Made by a program: the position numbers and the translations under genes. DNA of 52,814 nucleotides. Origin: Flavobacteriaceae bacterium CG_4_10_14_3_um_filter_33_47 (GTDB lineage Bacteria; Bacteroidota; Bacteroidia; Flavobacteriales; Flavobacteriaceae). Of the stretch, positions 9,250 to 18,869 are shown piece by piece. Below the pieces are notes generated by a model. That model was not told the origin of the DNA. It ran no database searches and was given only the letters and a program-made list of their open reading frames with translations. The DNA lies in assembly GCA_002784145.1 (NCBI GenBank), contig PFKE01000010.1, positions 1 to 52,814 of the forward strand, in the 5' to 3' direction. The stretch's first letter is position 1. Every line of letters starts with the position of its first letter.

Positions 9250-12200
9250 ATAAAAACAAAGTTTAGTGGAATTCTAACGCTATTCCTAGCGTTTGTTGTG
9301 CAAATAACGTTTGCTCAACAAAAAACAATTTCAGGTACTGTATCAGATCAATCTGGTTTACCTTTACCTGGGGTTAACATTATTGTTAAAGGAACTACAA
9401 ATGGAACTCAAACTGATTTTGATGGAAAATACTCTATCAAATCTCAAACTGGAGATCTACTTTCTTTTTCTTACTTAGGTTTGAAAACACAGGAAGTTAC
9501 AGTAGGAGCTTCGAATACTGTTAACATAACAATGGTTGAAGATACAGAGTCTTTAGAAGAAATTGTTGTTACTGCTTTGGGTATTAAAAGAAATTCTAAG
9601 GAGTTGTCCTATGCTGTTTCAACTTTAAAGAATGATGAAATAACCAAAACAAAAGCTGTAAATGTTGCAACTGCCATGGTTGGTAAGGTTGCTGGTTTAC
9701 AAATTAACACTGTAAACAATGGTGTTAATCCTAACACAAGGGTTGTGTTAAGAGGTAATAGATCATTACTCGGAAATAACGAAGCATTGATTGTTGTAGA
9801 TGGATTTCCTTCTTCTCGAGGAGTCTTAGACAGAATTAACCCTAATGACATAGACAATGTTAGTGTTTTAAAAGGCGCTAACGCCGCTGCACTTTATGGC
9901 TCTGAAGCAGCAAATGGTGTTGTATTAATAACCACTAAAAGTGGCAAAGGTAAATTGAGCGTAACCTACAATGGTTCATTTCAAGCAGAAGATGTTGCAT
10001 ACTTACCTGAATTCCAAAACGAATTTGGGGTTGGAGGGTTTCCTGATGGAACTCTATTCCCTTTAGAAAATGTTGCTTGGGGACCGCGCTTTGACGGAAG
10101 ACTAGTTGATGCTAGCGAAACGCTAGATGATGGTTCTGTTTGGCAAGTTCCATTTTCGCCTATTAAAGACAATCATAAAAATTTCTTTGAAACCGGTAAT
10201 ACCATTAGACATGGTGTAACCGTAAAAGGGGGTGATGAAGAAAACAGTCTATTAATGTCTATCGACCAAACAAATACAACTGGAGTGGTGCCTAATGACA
10301 CGTATAACAGAACTAACTTCCGTTTAAAAGGAAGTAAATCTTATAACAACTTAAGTGTTGGAGGGAACTTATCATTCTTTAGGGCACATACTAATGTTGT
10401 AGGTGAAGGTGGTCGTCAAGATAGACCTCTATATTGGAATATTATTAACACCCCATTGCACTTACCAATTCAAGAGTTAAAAAACTGGCGTACTGGAACT
10501 TTTACCAGAAATGAAGTTTCATATTTTAGATTTTATGAAAACCCTTATTTTATAGTTGATACTCAAAGAGAGAAGTCTGATTTTAATGAATTTAATGTTC
10601 TTGCGTTTGCAGATTATAAAATCACAGACTGGTTAACAGCCTCTATTAATGTTGGTTATACATCGACAACAACTAGTAGAAAGAGAGAATTTGGAGCTTT
10701 TACCTATGCTTTCCATTTACAAAACACCTATTCTGAAATAGATCCTTATGGTGCTAGAACTGCAGATGGACTTGCAAATTTTACGAGAACTAACTCTGAC
10801 TTTTTATTAAAATTTGACAAAGATTTAAACGAAGATATCAATATCAAATTTACTACTGGTCACAATTTAAGAATTGAAGATTCTAAAGAAATAAATGTAT
10901 CAGGAACAGACTTAATTATCCCAGATTTTTACAATGTGTCTACAAGAACAGGTGAATTAGTAGGCGATGAAACTACAACTAACAGACGAAAAATTGGTGT
11001 TTATGGTGATTTGACCATAGGATATAAAGATTATATTTTCTTGAGTGGTACTGTAAGAAATGATTGGTCATCAACACTACCAAAAGATAATAATTCATTT
11101 ACTTATTATGGTGGTGGTTTATCTTTCGTCGCTTCTGAAGCTATACCAAGTTTAGTCTCAAACAATGGTCTTAGTTATTTAAAAGCCAGTGTGAATGTAA
11201 CTAAAACAGGAAATGACCCTGGTTTATATGCGACTCAAGGAACTTTTACTGCAGACTCTAATGGATTTCCTTTTGGTAGTACGGTTGGCTTATCACAATC
11301 AAACAGAGTACCCTCTCCAAATTTGAGTCCTGAGTTTACCACGTCTATTGAGGCTGGTTTAGAGTTAGGTTTTTTTAAAAATAGATTAACAACTAACATA
11401 ACAGGTTATATTAGTAACTCAACCGATCAAATTGTTCCTGTTAACATTTCACTAGCTTCTGGTGCCTCTAGTGCCTTAATTAATATTGGTGAAATTGAAA
11501 ACCAAGGTATAGAGCTAGATCTTAATGGTACTATTTTAAAATCTAATGATTTTAAATGGGATGTGGGCTTAAATTATACACTTCAAAAATCTGAAGTTAT
11601 TTCTATTGCCGAAGGCGTTGATGAACTAAACATAGGAGGTTTTACATCTGCCCAGATTATTGCTAAAGTTGGAGAACCTTATCCACAAATTAGAACGACT
11701 GCTTATTTAAGAGACCCTCAAGGTCGAGTAGTTGTTGGTGCTGATGGGGATCCAATTCAAGACACTCAAAATCAAATACAAGGGAAAACTACTCCAGACT
11801 ATATTGTGGGTTTAAACACTAATATACGCTACAAAAACTGGAGTTTATATGCGGTTGCCGATTATAGAACAGGGCATGTTTTTTACAATAATATTGTAGA
11901 TGCTATAGAATTTACTGGGTTATCTAAACACAGTGCAACTTCTGGAAGACAACCCTTTGTGTTTCCTAACTCTTCATATTCTGATGGGTCTGGAGGTTTC
12001 ATAGAGAACACAAACAGATTAACATCTGGTGGAGGCAATGCTTTTTGGGATAAATACAATGATGTAAAAGAAAATTATGTGACCGATGCGACTACTTTAA
12101 AGTTAAGAGAAGTATTATTGTCTTATAATTTCGATAAAACTATACTTGACCAAATTGGTGTTGACGATTTATCTATCGGACTTTTTGGAAGAAATTTAAT

Positions 12201-12336
12201 TACAAGACGTCCAAAAGAAAATGTAACCACAGATCCCGAATTTAACTTTACAACAGGAAACGCTGTTGGGGTGGGTACACAATCTCAAACAGCTCCAACA
12301 AGACAATACGGAATGACCATTAATATAACATTCTAA
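9250..12336 (+). CDS. Second SusC/RagA-family receptor, start codon changed to ATA
   Basis: About 1,029 residues with the same layout as the first SusC: signal peptide (KTKFSGILTLFLAFVV ... FAQ), carboxypeptidase-D-like domain, plug (VVLRGNRSLLGNNEALIVVDG, AALYGSEAANGVVLI) and a barrel ending in MTINITF. DNA aligned with the first susC puts the start at 9250-9252, but the codon there is ATA instead of ATG. A stop (TAA 9229-9231) closes the frame upstream, and no ATG, GTG or TTG exists between it and 9250. The next usable start is GTG 9298, which would drop most of the signal peptide. Either ATA is used at low rate or the receptor is silenced. The rest is intact and followed by its own susD. 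Confidence 0.85.
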   Translation: MKTKFSGILTLFLAFVVQITFAQQKTISGTVSDQSGLPLPGVNIIVKGTTNGTQTDFDGKYSIKSQTGDLLSFSYLGLKTQEVTVGASNTVNITMVEDTESLEEIVVTALGIKRNSKELSYAVSTLKNDEITKTKAVNVATAMVGKVAGLQINTVNNGVNPNTRVVLRGNRSLLGNNEALIVVDGFPSSRGVLDRINPNDIDNVSVLKGANAAALYGSEAANGVVLITTKSGKGKLSVTYNGSFQAEDVAYLPEFQNEFGVGGFPDGTLFPLENVAWGPRFDGRLVDASETLDDGSVWQVPFSPIKDNHKNFFETGNTIRHGVTVKGGDEENSLLMSIDQTNTTGVVPNDTYNRTNFRLKGSKSYNNLSVGGNLSFFRAHTNVVGEGGRQDRPLYWNIINTPLHLPIQELKNWRTGTFTRNEVSYFRFYENPYFIVDTQREKSDFNEFNVLAFADYKITDWLTASINVGYTSTTTSRKREFGAFTYAFHLQNTYSEIDPYGARTADGLANFTRTNSDFLLKFDKDLNEDINIKFTTGHNLRIEDSKEINVSGTDLIIPDFYNVSTRTGELVGDETTTNRRKIGVYGDLTIGYKDYIFLSGTVRNDWSSTLPKDNNSFTYYGGGLSFVASEAIPSLVSNNGLSYLKASVNVTKTGNDPGLYATQGTFTADSNGFPFGSTVGLSQSNRVPSPNLSPEFTTSIEAGLELGFFKNRLTTNITGYISNSTDQIVPVNISLASGASSALINIGEIENQGIELDLNGTILKSNDFKWDVGLNYTLQKSEVISIAEGVDELNIGGFTSAQIIAKVGEPYPQIRTTAYLRDPQGRVVVGADGDPIQDTQNQIQGKTTPDYIVGLNTNIRYKNWSLYAVADYRTGHVFYNNIVDAIEFTGLSKHSATSGRQPFVFPNSSYSDGSGGFIENTNRLTSGGGNAFWDKYNDVKENYVTDATTLKLREVLLSYNFDKTILDQIGVDDLSIGLFGRNLITRRPKENVTTDPEFNFTTGNAVGVGTQSQTAPTRQYGMTINITF

Positions 12337-12346
12337 AAAAAAAAAT

Positions 12347-13846
12347 ATGAAAACAATAAAAATGAAAAAAGTAATTTTGTTCCTTTTTGCACTTGCTCTT
12401 GTAAGTGTAAGCTGTAACGATTTTCTAGATGTTAATGAAAACCCTAATGATCCGGCCATTTCAACACCTAGTCTGACCTTACCAGTACCTCAACAAAGTT
12501 TTGCGGCTTTAAATGCTAGAACTATGACCTATTTAGGAAATTTTTTAGCTGTAAATTGGGCAACACCTTCCAACTGGTCTGCAAATTCAATCTTTTCGAG
12601 ATATGATTTCTCTGCTGATGATTTTGCTAATATTTTTGAAACTTCTTATTTAGAAATTTTTAAAGATTTAACCTATATAGAAAATTTTGAAGACCCTACT
12701 GGCGCCATAGATTACTCTTATTATAAAGCTATATCAAAGATAATTAAAGGCTTTCAATATCAATTACTAGTAGATATTTATGGCGATGTTCCTTATAGTG
12801 AAGCCAACTTAAGAGGTGATAATACAACACCAAAATATGATGATGCTGAGACGGTCTATAAAGCTGTTATTGATGAATTAGCCGTTGCTGTAGAATTAAT
12901 TCAAAATGCTCCCGACACGGCTGAAAATCCTGGAGATCAAGACATTATTTTTAATGGAGATATGGATCATTGGATTGAGTTTGCAAACAATATTAAATTA
13001 AGAATGCTTGTTCGATTAAGTAATACTGGTCAAACCTCATACATTAATGATCAAATTGCTTCAATAAATTCTAATGGTGGAGGTTTTTTAAGCATTGCCG
13101 CTGCTGCAAATCCAGGGTATTCTAAGGATACAAACAAACAAAGTCCTTTCTGGGATTACTTTGTTCTACCAAGTGGTGTTCAGCAAAATAGAGGCGACTT
13201 TACCGTAGCCTCTGAGCATACCATCGCCTTTTTAACAGATAATAGTGATCCAAGATTAAGCAGACTTTATAAGCCTTCAGCTACTGGTAGCCTTTTTAAA
13301 GGTGCAGTTCAATCAACAGTACTTCCAGGTGTTGGTTTCACTTCAAACGATCTTTCTAAAGTTGGCCCTGGTTTATTAGTTAGCTTCGATCAAGACCAAA
13401 TTATTATGTCTTTAGCCGAATCTTTATTCATACAGGCAGAAGCTACCGTTAGAGGATATTTATCTGGTGGAGATGCTGCGGCTAAGGTATTGTATGAGAA
13501 AGCCATTGAAGAATCTTTCATTCAACTTGGTGTTACTGATCCTGAAACTGAAGCTCAAACTTATTATTCTCAAAACATTGTAAATATTTCATGGGACTTA
13601 TCTCCAAATAAAATTGCTGCTATTATGACACAAAAGTGGATTGCACTAAATGGCACTTCGTCAATTGAGTCATGGATTGACCTAACAAGAACAGGATTTC
13701 CTTCAGGTTTACCAATACCTGCTGAATCTAATGGAGATAGACCAGTGAGATTACTATATCCTTCTTCAGAATTGTCAAGAAATGCTAACAACGTTCCACC
13801 ACAATCTGTTAACGATGTATTTACTAACAATCCATTCTGGAAATAA
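12347..13846 (+). CDS. SusD/RagB-family lipoprotein of the second locus
   Basis: 499-residue SusD-like lipoprotein with lipobox (VSVSC) followed by NDFLDVNENPNDP, a usual start of mature SusD proteins. Helical repeats include YKAISKIIKGFQYQLLVDIYGDVPY. The C-terminal part (ALNGTSSIESWIDLTRTGFP) resembles the SusD-like_2 branch, a different branch from the first locus, so the two loci likely take different substrates. It starts 10 bp behind susC; ATG 12362 (MKKVIL) is an alternative start. Confidence 0.93.
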   Translation: MKTIKMKKVILFLFALALVSVSCNDFLDVNENPNDPAISTPSLTLPVPQQSFAALNARTMTYLGNFLAVNWATPSNWSANSIFSRYDFSADDFANIFETSYLEIFKDLTYIENFEDPTGAIDYSYYKAISKIIKGFQYQLLVDIYGDVPYSEANLRGDNTTPKYDDAETVYKAVIDELAVAVELIQNAPDTAENPGDQDIIFNGDMDHWIEFANNIKLRMLVRLSNTGQTSYINDQIASINSNGGGFLSIAAAANPGYSKDTNKQSPFWDYFVLPSGVQQNRGDFTVASEHTIAFLTDNSDPRLSRLYKPSATGSLFKGAVQSTVLPGVGFTSNDLSKVGPGLLVSFDQDQIIMSLAESLFIQAEATVRGYLSGGDAAAKVLYEKAIEESFIQLGVTDPETEAQTYYSQNIVNISWDLSPNKIAAIMTQKWIALNGTSSIESWIDLTRTGFPSGLPIPAESNGDRPVRLLYPSSELSRNANNVPPQSVNDVFTNNPFWK

Positions 13847-13858
13847 AAAAATTGAAAA

Positions 13859-14746
13859 ATGAAAAAAAATAAATTTTTAAAAATTTTGACTTTAAGTGTA
13901 TTAATGGTATGCTTAAATTCTTGCGACCAATTATTGGATCCAACAGAAACCGATTTTGGAAAAGGACCTGTATTGACTACATTTTCTAACCCAGTTACTG
14001 AAGTTAATATTATTAAAGATGTAGCTAATACACCTGTACCTTTCGAATTTGATATTACTTATGCTGGTGGTAAAAATGTTCCTTTAGATAAAGATGTAAC
14101 TATTACCATTGCTACAAGCAGTGAATCTGAAGCTATAGAAGGCGTAGAATTTGAATTACCTGTTAAAACTTTTACTATTCCAGCAGGATCTACTTCTGTA
14201 ACAGGATCTCTTACTATCTTAACTGGTGGTTTAGTGCCTTTTGATTTCAAAGATATAGTTTTGGAGATAGTTGAATCTTCTGAATCCATAGCTGAATTAA
14301 ACACGATAAACATAACCCTTAAAGCACTTGACGCAAACACTTTAGCTGGCGAATACACAGCAGAAGTTAATGAATATTGGAATTCAGGTCGTTTTATTGG
14401 AGATTTTGATGGGTCTCATTTTACAATTGCAGCCATAGCTCCAGGGTTATATCTACAATTTGGTTTTGGCCCTTTTCCTAACGGTGGGGATTTCTATTTT
14501 ACTGTAGATGAAGCTACTGGATTTATTACTACTACAGGAAAAGATCTAGATGGGGAAACCACTTTATTAAACGGTTCTCCTATGATGACATGTGCTGGTG
14601 GTCTATTTGAAATGGTTACTTGCGATAATACAACTAACAAAAGAACTCTAAGTCCAGATGGCCATCATATTGTTGAAGTAACTGTTGGTTATGATAGAGG
14701 ACCTGGTGCAACCAGAGAGTTTAAAATGAAATTAATTAGAGATTAA
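13859..14746 (+). CDS. Third lipoprotein of the second locus (DUF1735/DUF4843-like)
   Basis: 295-residue lipoprotein with lipobox (LNSC) and mature start DQLLDPTETDFG. The N-terminal half has a Calx-beta-like module (VEFELPVKTFTIPAGSTSVTGS), as in DUF1735/DUF4843 proteins encoded behind susD. The second half (about residues 160-295) is a separate beta-rich domain with a Cys pair (MTCAGG ... VTCDNT). It occupies the same place as the third gene of the first locus but the two proteins are not close in sequence. The likely role is surface binding; the substrate is unknown. Confidence 0.75.
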   Translation: MKKNKFLKILTLSVLMVCLNSCDQLLDPTETDFGKGPVLTTFSNPVTEVNIIKDVANTPVPFEFDITYAGGKNVPLDKDVTITIATSSESEAIEGVEFELPVKTFTIPAGSTSVTGSLTILTGGLVPFDFKDIVLEIVESSESIAELNTINITLKALDANTLAGEYTAEVNEYWNSGRFIGDFDGSHFTIAAIAPGLYLQFGFGPFPNGGDFYFTVDEATGFITTTGKDLDGETTLLNGSPMMTCAGGLFEMVTCDNTTNKRTLSPDGHHIVEVTVGYDRGPGATREFKMKLIRD

Positions 14747-14772
14747 TATTTAACAAAAATCTTAAAACCATT

Positions 14773-14809
14773 AAGAGGTCTATTAGAATTTATTTTTAAT
14801 AGGCCTCTT
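14773..14809 (+). terminator. Terminator after the second susCD locus
   Basis: A 13-bp stem (AAGAGGTCTATTA with TAATAGGCCTCTT, one G-T pair) with an 11-base loop and a T-rich tail. It separates the susCD operon from rlmB. Confidence 0.85.
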
Positions 14810-14841
14810 TCTTTAGTGCATAAAATATTTACCTTTACCCC

Positions 14842-15579
14842 ATGCAAAACCAAACACAAATTTTTGGCATTAGAGCCATAATTGAAGCGATAAAATCGGG
14901 AGAGAATATTGATAAAGTATTTCTTCAAAAAGGGTTAAAAGGAGAACTTTTTACAGAACTGGAAAGTTTACTAAGAAAAAAAGATGTGAATTCTGCCTAT
15001 GTTCCTGTTGAAAAACTAAACCGGCTAACCAAAAGTAATCACCAAGGGGCGGTTGCTCAAATATCACCCATTGAATTTTACGATTTAGAAACTTTAGTGA
15101 TGAGTATTATGGAATCTGGTAAAACACCTTTATTTCTTCTACTCGATCAATTAAGTGATGTAAGAAATTTTGGTGCTATCATCAGAACTGCCGAATGTAC
15201 CGGAGTACATGGCATTATTATTCAAAAAAAAGGTGGCGCGCCTGTTAATGGCGATACCATTAAAACAAGTGCTGGTGCCGTTTTTAAAATTCCTATCTGT
15301 AAAGTTGACCACATTAAAGATGCGGTTTTTTATATGCAAGCTTCTGGCATTAAAGTGATTGCAGCTACCGAAAAAACCCAAAACACTTTGTTTGATGTTT
15401 CTTTTAAAGAGCCTTGTGCCATTATTATGGGTTCTGAAGATAGAGGCATAAACCTTTCTGTTTTAAAAATAGTTGACGAAAAGGCAAAATTACCTTTGCT
15501 TGGTACCATAGAATCCTTGAATGTCTCAGTAGCTTGTGGCGCTTTTTTATATGAAGTAGTTAGACAAAGACTTGATTAG
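14842..15579 (+). CDS. rlmB: 23S rRNA 2'-O-ribose methyltransferase, RlmB/TrmH family
   Basis: 245-residue SPOUT-class methyltransferase that methylates a guanosine ribose in 23S rRNA using S-adenosylmethionine. The N-terminal substrate-binding domain begins FGIRAIIEAIKSG. The catalytic domain shows the three family motifs: motif 1 NFGAIIRTAE, motif 2 IIMGSEDRGI and motif 3 ESLNVSVACG. Length is normal. A TACCTTTA sequence (14830-14837), close to the TAnnTTTG -7 element, sits just before the ATG and suggests a very short leader. RlmB is the best-supported member, but another TrmH-family target cannot be excluded. Confidence 0.9.
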   Translation: MQNQTQIFGIRAIIEAIKSGENIDKVFLQKGLKGELFTELESLLRKKDVNSAYVPVEKLNRLTKSNHQGAVAQISPIEFYDLETLVMSIMESGKTPLFLLLDQLSDVRNFGAIIRTAECTGVHGIIIQKKGGAPVNGDTIKTSAGAVFKIPICKVDHIKDAVFYMQASGIKVIAATEKTQNTLFDVSFKEPCAIIMGSEDRGINLSVLKIVDEKAKLPLLGTIESLNVSVACGAFLYEVVRQRLD

Positions 15580-15622
15580 ATTGCTAGACTTATTAGATTA
15601 TTAGACATATTTAGGCACAACA

Positions 15623-16348
15623 CTATTCTTTATTTCTCTTAAAAGTGTAATTTATATTTGTTTGATTTTCCTCCTCTTCTGGATTTAGGTTTTCAATAAA
15701 ATTACCATGTTCATCAAATTGCTTTAAAAAAGGATCATTCTCAGCATTAAAATGGTCTTCTTCCCAAACATATTTTTTTGGTTTTGGTATGTTTCTTTTG
15801 AAAAACAAAGCAAACAAAAACCCTGTGATAAACCCAGATAAATGACCTTCCCAAGAGATGTTTACATCCATTGGAAAAACATACCAAATCATGCTTCCAT
15901 AAAGGAAAACAACCAATAGAGACAACGCTATTAAGCGATAATATTTTGCAAAAACACCTTTAAAAAAAATAAAACTAACCAAAACATAAATCAATCCGCT
16001 GGCACCAATATGGTAAGAAGGCCTGCCAATGCACCATGTTAAAAAACCGGATATTAAAATTCCCAGAACCATCACTTTCCAAGCAATAGGTCTATAAAAG
16101 TAAAACAAGGCCATAGACAGCACCAATAATGGAATGCTGTTATGGTAAAGATGCTGAAGGTCTCCATGTATAATGGGACTTAACACAATGCCTTTTAATC
16201 CTTTTATTTCTTGTGGATAAATACCATATTTTGAAAAATTAAACCCAAAACGAACCTCGAACCAAAAAACAAACCAAATAAAAAGCACGAAGCATAATGG
16301 ATAGGCTACGACTCCTATAGTGAAATTAAAGTGTTCTTGGTTTTTCAT
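15623..16348 (-). CDS. Rhomboid-family intramembrane serine protease
   Basis: 241-residue membrane protein with about six transmembrane helices that cuts membrane proteins within the bilayer. The catalytic pair is Ser117 in HIGASGLIY and His169 in WEGHLSGF; the supporting HxxxN motif is HLYHN (residues 66-70). A polar, acidic cytoplasmic tail of about 55 residues follows the last helix. It is convergent with rlmB. The natural substrate is unknown. Confidence 0.9.
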   Translation of the reverse strand: MKNQEHFNFTIGVVAYPLCFVLFIWFVFWFEVRFGFNFSKYGIYPQEIKGLKGIVLSPIIHGDLQHLYHNSIPLLVLSMALFYFYRPIAWKVMVLGILISGFLTWCIGRPSYHIGASGLIYVLVSFIFFKGVFAKYYRLIALSLLVVFLYGSMIWYVFPMDVNISWEGHLSGFITGFLFALFFKRNIPKPKKYVWEEDHFNAENDPFLKQFDEHGNFIENLNPEEEENQTNINYTFKRNKE

Positions 16349-16404
16349 AGCTACTAAGATAACAAATTGTAGTCCAACTAAGGTATGAATGCTAAATTGG
16401 CAGA

Positions 16405-16495
16405 TATACCCGCGTGAGTGGTTGTAGCGGCATCCTTTTATGAGGTACGAATAAAAGATATAGCGGAAAACACGACCCTTTTTAGGGGCACGCCC
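16405..16495. ncRNA. Structured intergenic element, possibly a Flavo-1-like RNA
   Basis: This stretch is more GC-rich than its surroundings and highly patterned. ATC(C)TTTTAT pairs with ATAAAAGAT around a 9-base loop (centre near 16445), flanked by the near-repeat GTAGCGGC ... ATAGCGGAAA, and it ends in a small CCC/GGG hairpin with an ACGCCC tail. Elements with the TAGCGG ... TAGCGGAAA pattern recur between genes in flavobacteria. I believe this matches the Flavo-1 RNA family, but I could not check it, and the strand is not decided. Confidence 0.35.
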
Positions 16496-16560
16496 AAAAA
16501 AAACAATTCTGATATTCAGACGGCTGTTAAAAGTGAAAAAATTACTTTAATTTTACCGTT

Positions 16561-17838
16561 ATGAATGAACCACTTGCAGAACGATTACGTCCGAAAACTC
16601 TTGATGATTATGTGAGTCAGGCGCACTTAGTTGGCGAGCATGGGTCATTAACCAAACAAATAAAACAAGGTCTTATTCCATCGATGATTTTTTGGGGACC
16701 TCCGGGAACTGGAAAAACAACCCTTGCCTACATTATTGCAACCACCTCTGGCAGGCCATTTTATACCTTAAGTGCCATTAATTCTGGCGTAAAGGACATT
16801 CGTGATGTGATTGATAAAGCCAAACAAAGTGGCGGTTTGTTTACCACTAAAAATCCTATTTTATTTATTGATGAAATTCATCGATTTAGCAAGTCGCAAC
16901 AAGATTCATTATTACAAGCGGTTGAAAAAGGATGGATTACACTTATGGGTGCCACCACAGAAAACCCAAGCTTTGAAGTAATTCCTGCTTTACTTTCGCG
17001 TTGTCAGGTTTACATCCTTAATGCTTTTAATAAAGAAGATTTAGAAACCCTTTTAAGTCGTGCCATGACTCAAGATGTTTATTTGTCTAAAAAGAACATA
17101 ACCCTTAAAGAAACCGGTGCTTTACTAAGACTGTCTGGTGGCGATGCCAGAAAACTTTTAAATATTTTTGAACTTATTATCAATTCTGAAGACCAAGAAG
17201 ATATTACCATTACAGACGAATCGGTATTGAAAAAAGTACAAAATAATACCGTTAGATACGACAAAACAGGCGAACAGCATTATGATATTATTTCGGCGTT
17301 TATAAAATCGATTAGAGGCAGCGACCCCAATGCGGCCGTATATTGGTTGGCAAGAATGATAGAAGGTGGCGAAGATGTTAAATTTATAGCCAGGCGATTG
17401 CTTATTTTGGCCAGCGAAGATATTGGCAATGCCAACCCAACGGCCTTAGTTATTGCCAACAATACTTATCAAGCCGTAGCAACCATTGGATATCCTGAAT
17501 CAAGAATTATTTTAAGCCAATGTGCCACCTATTTAGCGTGTTCACCTAAAAGTAATGCCGCTTATATAGCCATTGGTAAAGCCCAGCAATTGGTTAAAGA
17601 AACAGGAGATTTATCTATACCCTTAGAAATCCGAAATGCTCCTACAAAACTTATGAAAGAGCTTGGTTATGGCGATAACTATAAGTATGCCCACAACTAC
17701 GAAAACCATTTTGCCAATCAGGAATTTATGCCCGACCCTATAAAAAACACCAAGCTTTATGACCCTGGAAACAATGCCAGAGAAAATGCCTGCCGTGAGT
17801 TTTTAAAACAACGCTGGAAGGATAAGTATGGGTATTAG
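16561..17838 (+). CDS. rarA: Replication-associated recombination protein A (RarA/MgsA), AAA+ ATPase
   Basis: 425-residue AAA+ ATPase related to clamp loaders and eukaryotic WRNIP1, acting at stalled replication forks. Walker A is GPPGTGKTT near residue 45, Walker B is LFIDEIHRF, sensor 1 is [10 protein letters not shown], and there is an LSRCQVY arginine-finger region. The C-terminal tetramerisation domain includes [17 protein letters not shown]. Length is typical. The stop codon (17836-17838) forms the first bases of a long TTAGCTG tandem repeat. Confidence 0.95.
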   Translation: MNEPLAERLRPKTLDDYVSQAHLVGEHGSLTKQIKQGLIPSMIFWGPPGTGKTTLAYIIATTSGRPFYTLSAINSGVKDIRDVIDKAKQSGGLFTTKNPILFIDEIHRFSKSQQDSLLQAVEKGWITLMGATTENPSFEVIPALLSRCQVYILNAFNKEDLETLLSRAMTQDVYLSKKNITLKETGALLRLSGGDARKLLNIFELIINSEDQEDITITDESVLKKVQNNTVRYDKTGEQHYDIISAFIKSIRGSDPNAAVYWLARMIEGGEDVKFIARRLLILASEDIGNANPTALVIANNTYQAVATIGYPESRIILSQCATYLACSPKSNAAYIAIGKAQQLVKETGDLSIPLEIRNAPTKLMKELGYGDNYKYAHNYENHFANQEFMPDPIKNTKLYDPGNNARENACREFLKQRWKDKYGY

Positions 17839-17965
17839 CTGTTAGCTGTTAGCTATTAGCTGTTAGCTGTTAGCTGTTAGCTGTTAGCTGTTAGCTGTTA
17901 GCTGTTAGCTGTTAGCTGTTAGCTGTTAGCTGTTAGCTGTTAGCTGTTAGCTGTTAGCTGTTAGC
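17835..17965. repeat. 7-bp tandem repeat (TTAGCTG), about 18-19 copies
   Basis: An uninterrupted run of the heptamer TTAGCTG, exact except for one unit near the start that reads TTAGCTA. It starts at the rarA stop codon and ends 37 bp before the stop of the convergent gene. It is intergenic, so length change should not shift either reading frame. The near-perfect copies point to recent slippage. Confidence 0.97.
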
Positions 17966-18002
17966 AAAACTAAACTTTTTAACTTTGAACGTTGGCAATA
18001 AA

Positions 18003-18869
18003 CTAAAATTTAATGGTGAGGTTTTTTTGTTTTAAAACGCCATTCTCATAATGGTCAAGAATCCATTGGTCTCCTTTTTTGTATAAGGTAGTATTCAAAC
18101 CATCTACTAAAAACACGTTTTCTAAACCTGTTTTCTTAATTTTATATACCACTTTGGGCGTGCTATCTACCAGTTGAAAGCCATTATCTATGGCTTGTGC
18201 ATATAAAACCTCTGGAACTGACGAGCCATGGCTTATTTCTTTAGCAGATTCTTGTGTTGTTTCTTGGATAATTTTAGAGGTTAACGCATCTGTTTTGACC
18301 GTTTCTTCAGGAACCACAGTAGCTGTTTGTTGTTGTTTTAAGGATTCTATTTCTTCTTTAAGTTTTTGAATCTCTTGAGCAGTTTCATCCTTTTTGGTTT
18401 CTGCAATTGGCTCTTCTAACACAACCTTATTTTCATTGGGTTGATAGCTATAATTTATTGTTTCAAAAGATTTAAACGCATCTCGCAAAGCAAAATTATA
18501 AGCTTTTTCATATTCTTTTTCTCTGGATTCTCCTAATAGACTTTCATACACTATTTTATCATTACAAGCTTTAAGAACTATCTTTACTTTGGTTTTAAAC
18601 AGTCCGGAATCGTTGATAAGATTAGATTTTAAAGCCAAGCATCTGTCTTTAGATAAATCCAATGGGTAATTGTCGCCTTCCATCAATGTTAAAAATCCAT
18701 TTTTTTCAAATAAAAATTTAGTTAATTCATTTAATCTATACTGATTTTCTTCTTTTAAAAAATCGTATTTTTTTGGAACAATGACATATTTATACTCATT
18801 TAAATTGGTTTGGGAATAGGCACTTGACATGATGCCCATCAAAACTATTACAAAACACTTAATTTTCAT
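18003..18869 (-). CDS. Secreted protein of unknown function with a coiled-coil middle
   Basis: 288 residues with a signal peptide (MKIKCFVIVLMGIMSSAYSQ). Residues about 20-140 contain two cysteines (DRCLALK and LKACNDK) and a conserved-looking YVIVPKKYDFLKEENQY start. Residues about 155-185 are a charged coiled coil (EIQKLKEEIESLKQQQ). The C-terminal 65 residues look like a small beta-domain (KVVYKIKKTGLENVFLVDG). It overlaps the preceding beta-barrel gene by 11 bp, so the two are translated from one message and probably act together in the envelope. Family not recognised. Confidence 0.8.
   Translation of the reverse strand: MKIKCFVIVLMGIMSSAYSQTNLNEYKYVIVPKKYDFLKEENQYRLNELTKFLFEKNGFLTLMEGDNYPLDLSKDRCLALKSNLINDSGLFKTKVKIVLKACNDKIVYESLLGESREKEYEKAYNFALRDAFKSFETINYSYQPNENKVVLEEPIAETKKDETAQEIQKLKEEIESLKQQQTATVVPEETVKTDALTSKIIQETTQESAKEISHGSSVPEVLYAQAIDNGFQLVDSTPKVVYKIKKTGLENVFLVDGLNTTLYKKGDQWILDHYENGVLKQKNLTIKF

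Noticed and set aside
17835-17965. Heptamer repeat as a phase-variation switch
   Set aside because: It lies after the stop codons of both convergent genes, so changes in copy number do not alter either frame.
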